A DNA stretch of 64,000 nt from Hydractinia symbiolongicarpus (lineage: Eukaryota; Cnidaria; Hydrozoa; Anthoathecata; Hydractiniidae): NCBI RefSeq assembly GCF_029227915.1, contig NC_079875.1:41189201-41253200 (forward strand). Direction: 5' to 3'. The translations under genes were made by a program, and so were the position numbers. The notes under the pieces were generated by a model. It worked only from the letters and a program-made list of their open reading frames with translations, ran no database searches and was not told the DNA's origin. Below are positions 46,741 to 59,315 of the stretch, piece by piece; position 1 is the stretch's first letter, and the number at the start of each line of letters is the position of its first letter.

Positions 46741-49700
46741 ACATTTTTGCAAACTACAAGTCTTATGCGTTTTAGTAGTGAAAAAATAATTTAAAAAATC
46801 GTTCTGGAAATGAGTTTACTCACAGGGTACTTTCTTTGTATACCTTCGACTATACGGGCCAAGCTCGGGATTTACGGGAAATCGCTGCTTTTCGTTTGCC
46901 GGCGATTAAACCTCTTTCATTAAGCGTCTCATCAAAAATGAAAACATTTCTGAAAACTACAAGTCTCACGCGTTTTAGTGGTGAAAAAATAATTTAAAAA
47001 ATCGTTCGGGAAATGAGTTTACTCCCTGGGTACTTTCTTTGTATACTTTTGACTGCACGGGCCGAGTCCGGGATTTACGGGAAGTCGCGGGTTTTCGTTT
47101 GCCGGCGATTAAACTTCTTTAGATCAGCGTCTCATCAAAAATGAAAACATTTTTAAAAACTACAAGTCTCATGGGCTTTAGTGGTGAAATAATAATTTAA
47201 AAAATCGTTCGGGAAATGAGTTTACACACTGGGTACTTTCTTTGTATACTTTTGACTATACGGGCCGAGTCCAGGATTTACGGGAAATCGTAGGTTTTCG
47301 TTTGCCGGCGATTAAACTTCTTTTATTCAGCGTCTCATCAAAAATGAAAACATTTTTGAAAACTACAAGTCTCATGCGTTTTAGTGGTGAAAAAATAATT
47401 TAAAAAATCGTTCGGGAAATGAGTTTACTCCCTGGGTACTTTCTTTGTATACTTTTGATTATGCGGGCCGAGTCCGGGGTTTACGGGAAATGGCGGGTTT
47501 TCGTTTGCCGGTGATTAAACTTCTTTTATTCAGCGTCTCATCAAAAATGAAAAATTTTTTGAAAACTACAAGTCTCATGCGTTTTAGTGGTGAAAAGATA
47601 ATTTAAAAAATCGTTTTGGAAATGAGTTTACTCACAGGGTACTTTCTTTGTATACATTCGACTATACGGGCCAAGCCCGGGATTTACGGGAAATCGCGGG
47701 TTTTCGTTTTCCGGCGATTAAACTTCTTTTATTCAGCGTCTCATCAAAAATGAAAACATTTTTGAAAACTACAAGTCTTATGCGTTTTAGTGGTGAAAAA
47801 ATAATTTAAAAAATCGTTTTGGAAATGAGTTTACTCACAGGGTACTTTCTTTGTATACATTCGACTATACGGGCCACGCCTGGGATTCACGGGAAATCGT
47901 GGGTTTTCGTTTGCCGGCGATTAAACCACTTTCATTAAGCGTCTCATCAAAAATGAAAACATTTCTGAAAACTACAAGTCTCACGCGTTTTAGTGGTGAA
48001 AAAATAATTTAAAAAATCGTTCGGGAAATGATTTTACTCCCTGGGTACTTTCTTTGTATACTTTTGACTACACGGGCCGAGTCCGGGATTTACAGGAAGT
48101 CGCGGGTTTTCGTTTGCCGGCGATTAAACTTCTTTTATTCAGCGTCTCATCAAAAATGAAAACATTTTTGAAAACTACAAGTCTCATGCGTTTTAGTGGT
48201 GTAAAAATAAATTAAAAAATCGTTCGGGAAATGAGTTTACTCTCTGGGTACTTTCTTTGTATACTTTTGACTATACGGGCCAAGCATGGGATTTACGGGA
48301 AATCGCGGGTTTTCGTTTGCCGGCGATTAAACTTCTTTTATTCAGCGTCTCATCAAAAATGAAAACATTTTTGCAAACTACAAGTCTTATGCGTTTTAGT
48401 GGTGAAAAAATAATTTAAAAAATCGTTCTGGAAATGAGTTTACTCACAGGGTACTTTCTTTGTATACCTTCGACTATACGGGCCAAGCTCGGGATTTACG
48501 GGAAATCGCTGCTTTTCGTTTGCCGGCGATTAAACCTCTTTCATTAAGCGTCTCATCAAAAATGAAAACATTTCTGAAAACTACAAGTCTCACGCGCTTT
48601 GGTGGTGAAAAAATAATTTAAAAAATCGTTCGGGAAATGAGTTTACTCCCTGGGTACTTTATTTGTATACTTTTGACTGCACGGGCCGAGTCCGGGATTT
48701 ACGGGAAGTCGCGGGTTTTCGTTTGCCGGCGATTAAACTTCTTTAGATCAGCGTCTCATCAAAAATGAAAACATTTTTAAAAACTACAAGTCTCATGGGC
48801 TTTAGTGGTGAAATAATAATTTGAAAAATCGTTCGGGAAATGAGTTTACACACTGGGTACTTTCTTTGTATACTTTTGACTATACGGGCCGAGTCCAGGA
48901 TTTACGGGAAATCGTAGGTTTTCGTTTGCCGGCGATTAAACTTCTTTTATTCAGCGTCTAATCAAAATTGAAAACATTTTTGAAAACTGCAAGTCTCAAG
49001 CGTTTTAGTGGTGAAAAGATAATTTAAAAAATCGTTCTGGAAATGAGTTTACTCACAGGGTACTTTCTTTGTATACCTTCGACTATACGGGCCAAGCTCG
49101 GGATTTATGGGAAATCGCTGCTTTTCGTTTGCCGGCGATTAAACTTCTTTTATTCAGCGTCTCATCAAAAATGAAAACATTTTTGAAAACTACAAGTCTC
49201 ATGCGTTTTAGTGGTGTAAAAATAAATTAAAAAATCTTTCGGGAAATGAGTTTACTCTCTGGGTACTTTCTTTGTATACTTTTGACTATACGGGCCAAGC
49301 ATGGGATTTACGGGAAATCGCGGGTTTTCGTTTGCCGGCGATTAAACTTCTTTTATTCAGCGTCTCATCAAAAATGAAAACATTTTTGCAAACTACAAGT
49401 CTTATGCGTTTTAGTAGTGAAAAAATAATTTAAAAAATCGTTCTGGAAATGAGTTTACTCACAGGGTACTTTCTTTGTATACCTTCGACTATACGGGCCA
49501 AGCTCGGGATTTACGGGAAATCGCTGCTTTTCGTTTGCCGGCGATTAAACTTCTTTCATTAAGCGTCTCATCAAAAATGAAAACATTTCTGAAAACTACA
49601 AGTCTCACGCGTTTTAGTGGTGAAAAAATAATTTAAAAAATCGTTCGGGAAATGAGTTTACTCCCTGGGTACTTTCTTTGTATACTTTTGACTGCACGGG

Positions 49701-52700
49701 CCGAGTCCGGGATTTACGGGCAGTCGCGGGTTTTCGTTTGCCGGCGATTAAACTTTTTTAGATCAGCGTCTCATCAAAAATGAAAACATTTTTAAAAACT
49801 ACAAGTCTCATGGGCTTTAGTGGTGAAATAATAATTTAAAAAATCGTTCGGGAAATGAGTTTACACACTGGGTACTTTCTTTGTATACTTTTGACTATAC
49901 GGGCCGAGTCCAGGATTTACGGGAAATCGTAGGTTTTCGTTTGCCGGCGATTAAACTTCTTTTATTCAGCGTCTAATCAAAATTGAAAACATTTTTGAAA
50001 ACTGCAAGTCTCAAGCGTTTTAGTGGTGAAAAGATAATTTAAAAAATCGTTCTGGAAATGAGTTTACTCACAGGGTACTTTCTTTGTATACCTTCGACTA
50101 TACGGGCCAAGCTCGGGATTTACGGGAAATCGCTGCTTTTCGTTTGCCGGCGATTAAACCTCTTTCATTAAGCGTCTCATCAAAAATGAAAACATTTCTG
50201 AAAACTACAAGTCTCACGCGTTTTGGTGCTGAAAAAATAATTTAAAAAATCGTTCGGGAAATGATTTTACTCCCTGGGTACTTTCTTTGTATACTTTTGA
50301 CTACACGGGCCGAGTCCGGGATTTACGGGAAGTCGCGGGTTTTCGTTTGCCGGCGATTAAACTTCTTTTATTCAGCGTCTCATCAAAAATGAAAACATTT
50401 TTGAAAACTACAAGTCTCATGCGTTTTAGTGGTGTAAAAATAAATTAAAAAATCGTTCGGGAAATGAGTTTACTCTCTGGGTACTTTCTTTGTATACTTT
50501 TGACTATACGGGCCAAGCATGGGATTTACGGGAAATCGCGGGTTTTCGTTTGCCGGCGATTAAACTTCTTTTATTCAGCGTCTCATCAAAAATGAAAACA
50601 TTTTTGCAAACTACAAGTCTTATGCGTTTTAGTAGTGAAAAAATAATTTAAAAAATCGTTCTGGAAATGAGTTTACTCACAGGGTACTTTCTTTGTATAC
50701 CTTCGACTATACGGGCCAAGCTCGGGATTTACGGGAAATCGCTGCTTTTCGTTTGCCGGCGATTAAACCTCTTTCATTAAGCGTCTCATCAAAAATGAAA
50801 ACATTTCTGAAAACTACAAGTCTCACGCGTTTTGGTGGTGAAAATATAATTTAAAAAATCGTTCGGGAAATGATTTTACTCCCTGGGTACTTTCTTTGTA
50901 TACTTTTGACTACACGGGCCGAGTCCGGGATTTACGGGAAATCGTAGGTTTTCGTTTGCCGGCGATTAAACTTCTTTTATTCAGCGTCTAATTAAAATTG
51001 AAAACATTTTTGAAAACTGCAAGTCTCAAGCGTTTTAGTGGTGAAAAGATAATTTAAAAAATCGTTCTGGAAATGAGTTTACTCACAGGGTACTTTCTTT
51101 GTATACCTTCGACTATACGGGCCAAGCTCGGGATTTACGGGAAATCGCTGCTTTTCGTTTGCCGGCGATTAAACCTCTTTCATTAAGCGTCTCATCAAAA
51201 ATGAAAACATTTCTGAAAACTACAAGTCTCACGCGTTTTGGTGGTGAAAAAATAATTTAAAAAATCGTTCGGGAAATGATTTTACTCCCTGGGTACTTTC
51301 TTTGTATACTTTTGACTACACGGGCCGAGTCCGGGATTTACGGGAAGTCGCGGGTTTTCGTTTGCCGGCGATTAAACTTCTTTTATTCAGCGTCTCATCA
51401 AAAATGAAAACATTTTTGAAAACTACAAGTCTCATGCGTTTTAGTGGTGTAAAAATAAATTAAAAAATCGTTCGGGAAATGAGTTTACTCTCTGGGTACT
51501 TTCTTTGTATACTTTTGACTATACGGGCCAAGCATGGGATTTACGGGAAATCGCGGGTTTTCGTTTGCCGGCGATTAAACTTCTTTTACTCAGCGTCTCA
51601 TCAAAAATGAAAACATTTTTGCAAACTACAAGTCTTATGCGTTTTAGTAGTGAAAAAATAATTTAAAAAATCGTTCTGGAAATGAGTTTACTCACATTGT
51701 ACTTTCTTTGTATACCTTCAACTATACGGGCCAAGCTCGGGATTTACGGGAAATCGCTGTTTTTCGTTTGCCGGCGATTAAACCTCTTTCATTAAGCGTC
51801 TCATCAAAAATGAAAACATTTCTGAAAACTACAAGTCTCACGCGTTTTAGTGGTGAAAAGATAATTTAAAATATCGTTTTGGAAATGAGTTTACTCACAG
51901 GGTACTTTCTTTGTATACCTTCGACTATACGGGCCAAGCTCGGGATTTACGGGAAATCGCTGCTTTTCGTTTGCCGGCGATTAAACCTCTTTCATTAAGC
52001 GTCTCATCAAAAATGAAAACATTTCTGAAAACTACAAGTCTCACGCGTTTTGGTGGTGAAAAAATAATTTAAAAAATCGTTCGGGAAATGATTTTACTCC
52101 CTGGGTACTTTCTTTGTATACTTTTGACTACACGGGCCGAGTCCGGGATTTACGGGAAGTCGCGGGTTTTCGTTTGCCGGCGATTAAACTTCTTTTATTC
52201 AGCGTCTCATCAAAAATGAAAACATTTTTGAAAACTACAAGTCTCATGCGTTTTAGTGGTGTAAAAATAAATTAAAAAATCGTTCGGGAAATGAGTTTAC
52301 TCTCTGGGTACTTTCTTTGTATACTTTTGACTATACGGGCCAAGCATGGTATTTACGGGAAATCGCGGGTTTTCGTTTGCCGGCGATTAAACTTCTTTTA
52401 TTCAGCGTCTCATCAAAAATGAAAACATTTTTGCAAACTACAAGTCTTATGCGTTTTAGTAGTGAAAAAATAATTTAAAAAATCGTTCTGGAAATGAGTT
52501 TACTCACAGGGTACTTTCTTTGTATACCTTCGACTATACGGGCCAAGCTCGGGATTTACGGGAAATCGCTGCTTTTCGTTTGCCGGCGATTAAACCTCTT
52601 TCATTAAGCGTCTCATCAAAAATGAAAACATTTCTGAAAACTACAAGTCTCACGCGTTTTGGTGGTGAAAAAATAATTTAAAAAATCGTTCGGGAAATGA

Positions 52701-53835
52701 TTTTACTCCCTGGGTACTTTCTTTGTATACTTTTGACTACACGGGCCGAGTCCGGGATTTACGGGAAGTCGCGGGTTTTCGTTTGCCGGCGATTAAACTT
52801 CTTTTATTCAGCGTCTCATCAAAAATGAAAACATTTTTGAAAACTACAAGTCTCATGCGTTTTAGTGGTGTAAAAATAAATTAAAAAATCGTTCGGGAAA
52901 TGAGTTTACTCTCTGGGTACTTTCTTTGTATACTTTTGACTATACGGGCCAAGCATGGTATTTACGGGAAATCGCGGGTTTTCGTTTGCCGGCGATTAAA
53001 CTTCTTTTATTCAGCGTCTCATCAAAAATGAAAACATTTTTGCAAACTACAAGTCTTATGCGTTTTAGTAGTGAAAAAATAATTTAAAAAATCGTTCTGG
53101 AAATGAGTTTACTCACAGGGTACTTTCTTTGTATACCTTCGACTATACGGGCCAAGCTCGGGATTTACGGGAAATCGCTGTTTTTCGTTTGCCGGCGATT
53201 AAACCTCTTTCATTAAGCGTCTCATCAAAAATGAAAACATTTCTGAAAACTACAAGTCTCACGCGTTTTAGTGGTGAAAAAATAATTTAAAAAATCGTTC
53301 GGGAAATGAGTTTACTCCCTGGCTACTTTCTTTGTATACTTTTGACTGCACGGGCCGAGTCCGGGATTTACGGGAAGTCGCGGGTTTTCGTTTGCCGGCG
53401 ATTAAACTTCTTTTATTCAGCGTCTCATCAAAAATGAAAACATTTTTGAAAACTACAAGTCTCATGCGTTTTAGTGGTGTAAAAATAAATTAAAAAATCG
53501 TTCGGGAAATGAGTTTACTCTCTGGGTACTTTCTTTGTATACTTTTGACTATACGGGCCAAGCATGGGATTTACGGGAAATCGCGGGTTTTCGTTTGCCG
53601 GCGATTAAACTTCTTTTATTCAGCGTCTCATCAAAAATGAAAACATTTTTGCAAACTACAAGTCTTATGCGTTTTAGTAGTGAAAAAATAATTTAAAAAA
53701 TCGTTCTGGAAATGAGTTTACTCACATGGTACTTTCTTTGTATACCTTCGACTATACGGGCCAAGCTCGGGATTTACGGGAAATCGCTGCTTTTCGTTTG
53801 CCGGCGATTAAACCTCTTTCATTAAGCGTCTCATC
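46741..53835. repeat. Variable-length HOR family (8 down to 3 monomers)
   Basis: A monomer with GTGTAAAAATAAATT recurs at 46,575, 48,199, 49,214, 50,432, 51,447, 52,259, 52,868 and 53,477: spacings of 8, 5, 6, 5, 4, 3 and 3 monomers. It is followed by the same partners: GCCAAGCATGGG, then TTTTTGCAAAC with TTTAGTAGTG, then GTATACCTTCGAC with AAGCTCGGG and a CTG in place of the CGCGGG end. The last two 609-bp units share private AGCATGGTATTT (about 52,342 and 52,951), so they are the youngest. Each unit looks like a deletion or addition derivative of one ancestor. Confidence 0.87.
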
Positions 53836-56800
53836 AAAAATGAAAACATTTCTGAAAACTACAAGTCTCACGCGATTTAGTGGTGAAAAAATAATTTAAA
53901 AAATCGTTCGGGAAATGAGTTTACTCCCTGGGTACTTTCTTTGTATACTTTTGACTGCACGGGCCGAGTCCGGGATTTACGGGAAGTCGCGGGTTTTCGT
54001 TTGCCGGCGATTAAACTTCTTTAGATCAGCGTCTCATCAAAAATGAAAACATTTTTAAAAACTACAAGTCTCATGGGCTTTAGTGGTGAAATAATAATTT
54101 AAAAAATCGTTCGGGAAATGAGTTTACACACTGGGTACTTTCTTTGTATACTTTTGACTATACGGGCCGAGTCCATGATTTACGGGAAATCGTAGGTTTT
54201 CGTTTGCCGGCGATTAAACTTCTTTTATTCAGCGTCTCATCAAAAATGAAAACATTTTTGAAAACTACAAGTCTCATGCGTTTTAGTGGTGAAAAAATAA
54301 TTTAAAAAATCGTTCGGGAAATGAGTTTACTCCCTGGGTACTTTCTTTGTATACTTTTGATTATGCGGGCCGAGTCCGGGGTTTACGGGAAATGGCGGGT
54401 TTTCGTTTGCCGGTGATTAAACTTCTTTTATTCAGCGTCTCATCAAAAATGAAAAAATTTTTGAAAACTACAAGTCTCATGCGTTTTAGTGGTGAAAAGA
54501 TAATTTAAAAAATCGTTTTGGAAATGAGTTTACTCACAGGGTACTTTCTTTGAATACTTTTGATTATGGGGGCCGAGTCCGGGGTTTACGGGAAATGGCG
54601 GGTTTTCGTTTGCCGGCGATTAAACTTCTTTTATTCAGCGTCTCATCAAAAATGAAAACATTTTTGAAAACTACAAGTCTCATGCGTTTTAGTGGTGAAA
54701 AAATGATATAAAAAATCGTTCGGGAAATAAATTTACTCCCTGGGTACTTTCTTTGTACACTTTTGACTATACGGGCCAAGCCCGGGATTTACGGGAAATC
54801 GCGGGTTTTCGTTTTCCGGCGATTAAACTTCTTTTATTCAGCGTCTCATCAAAAATGAAAACATTTTTGAAAACTACAAGTCTTATGCGTTTTAGTGGTG
54901 AAAAAATAATTTAAAAAATCGTTTTGGAAATGAGTTTACTCACAGGGTACTTTCTTTGTATACATTCGACTATACGGGCCAAGCCTGGGATTCACGGGAA
55001 ATCGTGGGTTTTCGTTTGCCGGCGATTAAACCACTTTCATTAAGCGTCTCATCAAAAATGAAAACATTTCTGAAAACTACAAGTCTCACGCGTTTTAGTG
55101 GTGAAAAAATAATTTAAAAAATCGTTCGGGAAATGATTTTACTCCCTGGGTACTTTCTTTGTATACTTTTGACTACACGGGCCGAGTCCGGGATTTACGG
55201 GAAGTCGCGGGTTTTCGTTTGCCGGCGATTAAACTTCTTTTATTCAGCGTCTCATCAAAAATGAAAACATTTTTGAAAACTACAAGTCTCATGCGTTTTA
55301 GTGGTGAAAAGATAATTTAAAAATCGTTTTGGAAATGAGTTTACTCACAGGGTACTTTCTTTGAATACTTTTGATTATGCGGGCCGAGTCCGGGGTTTAC
55401 GGGAAATGGCGGGTTTTCGTTTGCCGGCGATTAAACTTCTTTTATTCAGCGTCTCATCAAAAATGAAAACATTTTTGAAAACTACAAGTCTCATGCGTTT
55501 TAGTGGTGAAAAAATAATATAAAAAATCGTTCGGGAAATAAATTTACTCCCTGGGTACTTTCTTTGTACACTTTTGACTATACGGGCCAAGCCCGGGATT
55601 TACGGGAAATCGCGGGTTTTCGTTTTCCGGCGATTAAACTTCTTTTATTCAGCGTCTCATCAAAAATGAAAACATTTTTGAAAACTACAAGTCTTATGCG
55701 TTTTAGTGGTGAAAAAATGATTTAAAAAATCGTTTTGGAAATGAGTTTACTCACAGGGTACTTTCTTTGTATACATTCGACTATACGGGCCAAGCCTGGG
55801 ATTCACGGGAAATCGTGGGTTTTCGTTTGCCGGCGATTAAACCACTTTCATTAAGCGTCTCATCAAAAATGAAAACATTTCTGAAAACTACAAGTCTCAC
55901 GCGTTTTAGTGGTGAAAAAATAATTTAAAAAATCGTTCGGGAAATGATTTTACTCCCTGGGTACTTTCTTTGTATACTTTTGACTACACGGGCCAAGCAT
56001 GGGATTTACGGGAAATCGCGGGTTTTCGTTTGCCGGCGATTAAACTTCTTTTATTCAGCGTCTCATCAAAAATGAAAACATTTTTGCAAACTACAAGTCT
56101 TATGCGTTTTAGTGGTGAAAAAATAATTTAAAAAATCGTTCTGGAAATGAGTTTACTCACAGGGTACTTTCTTTGTATACCTTCGACTATACTGGCCAAG
56201 CTCGGGATTTACGGGAAATCACTGCTTTTCGTTTGCCGGCGATTAAACCTCTTTCATTAAGCGTCTCATCAAAAATGAAAACATTTCTGAAAACTACAAG
56301 TCTCACGCGTTTTAGTGGTGAAAAAATAATTTAAAAAATCGTTCGGGAAATGAGTTTACTCCCTGGGTACTTTCTTTGTATACTTTTGACTGCACGGGCC
56401 GAGTCCGGGATTTACGGGAAGTCGCGGGTTTTCGTTTGCCGGCGATTAAACTTCTTTAGATCAGCGTCTCATCAAAAATGAAAACATTTTTAAAAACTAC
56501 AAGTCTCATGGGCTTTAGTGGTGAAATAATAATTTAAAAAATCGTTCGGGAAATGAGTTTACACACTGGGTACTTTCTTTGTATACTTTCGACTATACGG
56601 GCCGAGTCCAGGATTTACGGGAAATCGTAGGTTTTCGTTTGCCGGCGATTAAACTTCTTTTATTCAGCGTCTCATCAAAAATGAAAACATTTTTGAAAAC
56701 TACAAGTCTCACGCGTTTTAGTGGTGAAAAAATAATTTAAAAAATCGTTCGGGAAATGAGTTTACTCCCTGGGTACTTTCTTTGTATACTTTTGATTATG

Positions 56801-57842
56801 CGGGCCGAGTCCGGGATTTACGGGAAGTCGCGGGTTTTCGTTTGCCGGCGATTAAACTTCTTTTATTCAGTGTCTCATCAAAAATGAAAACATTTTTAAA
56901 AACTACAAGTCTCATGCGTGTTAGTGGTGTAAAAATAAATTAAAAAATCGTTCGGGAAATGAGTTTACTCTCTGGGTACTTTCTTTGTATACTTTTGACT
57001 ATACGGGCCAAGCATGGGATTTACGGGAAATCGCAGGTTTTCGTTTGCCGGCGATTAAACTTCTTTTATTCAGCGTCTCATCAAAAATGAAAACATTTTT
57101 GCAAAGTACAAGTCTTATGCGTTTTAGTGGTGAAAAAATAATTTAAAAAATCGTTTTAGAAATGAATTTACTCACAGGGTACTTTCTTTGTATACATTCG
57201 ACTATACGGGCCAAGCCCGGGATTTACGGGAAATCGCGGGTTTTCGTTTGCCGGCGATTAAACTTCTTTTATTCAGTGTCTCATCAAAAATGAAAACATT
57301 TTTAAAAACTACAAGTCTCATGCGTTTTAGTGGTGTAAAAATAAATTAAAAAATCGTTCGGGAAATGAGTTTACTCTCTGGGTACTTTCTTTGTATACTT
57401 TTGACTATACGGGCCAAGCATGGGATTTACGGGAAATCGCGGGTTTTCGTTTGCCGGCGATTAAACTTCTTTTATTCAGCGTCTCATCAAAAATGAAAAC
57501 ATTTTTGCAAACTACAAGTCTTATGCGTTTTAGTGGTGAAAAAATAATTTAAAAAATCGTTTTGGAAATGAATTTACTCACAGGGTACTTTCTTTGTATA
57601 CATTCGACTATACGGGCCAAGCCCGGGATTTACGGGAAATCGCGGGTTTTCGTTTGCCGGCGATTTAACCACTTTCATTAAGCGTCTCATCAAAAATGAA
57701 AACATTTCTGAAAACTACAAGACTCATGCGTTTTAGTGGTGAAAAAATAATTTAAAAAATCGTTCGGGAAATGAGTTTACTCCCTGGGTACTTTCTTTGT
57801 ATACTTTTGAATATACGGGCCGAGTCCGGGATTTACGGGAAA
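53836..57842. repeat. Left copy of the 27-monomer-spaced segmental duplication
   Basis: About 4 kb that recurs about 5,480 bp further on. Landmarks are GTCCATGATT at 54,171 (59,651 in the other copy) and the two CTTTGAATACTTTTG monomers at about 54,550 and 55,360. A one-base deletion near 55,320 (TTTAAAAATCG) changes the spacing to 5,481. At about 55,990 the sequence jumps from a CTACACGGGCC monomer straight into AAGCATGGG, so one monomer present in the right copy is missing. Further on, the GTGTAAAAATAAATT monomer occurs twice (56,927 and 57,333) where the right copy has it once. Confidence 0.9.
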
Positions 57843-59315
57843 TGGCGGGTTTTCGTTTGCCGGCGATTAAACTTCTTTTATTCAGCGTCTCATCAAAAAT
57901 GAAAACATTTTTGAAAACTACAAGTCTCATGCGTTTTAGTGGTGAAAAGATAATTTAAAAAATCGTTTTGGAAATGAGTTTACTCCCTGGGTACTTTCTT
58001 TGAATACTTTTGATTATGCGGGCCGAGTCCGGGGTTTACTGGAAATGGCGGGTTTTCGTTTGCCGGCGATTAAACTTCTTTTATTCAGCGTCTCATCAAA
58101 AATGAAAACATTTTTGAAAACTACAAGTCTCATGCGTTTTAGTGGTGAAAAAATAATTTAAAAAATCGTTCGGGAAAGGAGTTTACACCCTGGGTACTTT
58201 CTTTGTATACTTTTGACTATACGGGCCAAGTCCGGGATTTACGGGAAATCGCAGTTTTTCGTTTGCCGGCGATTAAACTTCTTTTATTCAGCGTCTCATC
58301 AAAAATGAAAGCATTTTTGAAAACTACAAGTCTCATGCGTTTTAGTGGTGAAAAAATAATTTAAAAAATCGTTCGGGAAATGAGTTTACTCCCTCGGTAC
58401 TTTCTTTGTATACTTTTGACTATACGGGCCGAGTCCGGAATTTACGGGAAGTCGCGGGTTTTCGTTTGCCGGCGATTAAACTTCTTTTATTCAGCGTCTC
58501 ATCAAAAATGAAAACATTTTTGAAAACTACAAGTCTCATGCGTTTTAGTGGTGAAAAAATAAATTAAAAAATCGTTCGGGAAATGAGTTTACTCTCTGGG
58601 TACTTTCTTTGTATACTTCTGACTATACGGGCCAAGCCCGGGATTTACGGGAAATCGCGGGTTTTCGTGTGCCGGCGATTAAACTTCTTTTATCCAGCAA
58701 CACATCAAAAATGAAAACATTTTTAAAAACTACAAGTTTTATGCGTTTTACTGGTGAAAAAATATTTTAAAAAATCGTTCTGGAAATGAGTTTACTCACA
58801 GGGTACTTTCTTTGTATACATTTGACTATACGGGCCAAGCCCGGGATTTACGGGAAATCGCTGTTTTTCGTTTGCCGGCGATTAAACCTCTTTCATTAAG
58901 TGTCTCATCAAAAATGAAAACATTTCTGAAAACTACAAGTCTCATGCGTTTTAGTGGTGAAAAAATAATTTAAAAAATCGTTCGTGAAATGAGTTTACTC
59001 CCTGGGTACTTTCTTTGTATACTTTTGACTATACGGGCCGAGTCCGCGATTTACGGGAAGTCGCGGGTTTTCGTTTGCCGGCGATTAAACTTCTTTTATT
59101 CAGCGTCTCATCAAAAATGAAAACATTTTTAAAAACTACGAGTCTCATGGGTTTTAGTGGTGAAATAATAATTGAAAAAATCGTTCGGGAAATGAGTTTA
59201 CTCACAGTTTACTTTCTTTGTATACATTTGCCTATACGGGCCAAGCCCGGGATTTACGGGAAATCGCTGGTTTTCGTTTGCCGGTGATTAAACCTGTTTC
59301 ATTAAGTGTCTCATC
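57843..59315. repeat. Seven monomers between the two segmental copies
   Basis: Includes a GGGAAAGGAGTTTACACC monomer with CCAAGTCCGGG and CGCAGTTTTTCG (about 58,172-58,256) that recurs at about 63,855, so the duplicated order resumes past the main block with one extra monomer. A private TATCCAGCAACACATC replaces TATTCAGCGTCTCATC at about 58,691, and TTTTACTGGTG occurs at about 58,746. These monomers are more divergent than their neighbours. Confidence 0.78.

Noticed and set aside
58680-58760. Possible foreign insertion at the TATCCAGCAACACATC variant
   Set aside because: The stretch is the same length as the usual TATTCAGCGTCTCATC and differs only by clustered substitutions, so it is a diverged monomer and not an insertion.
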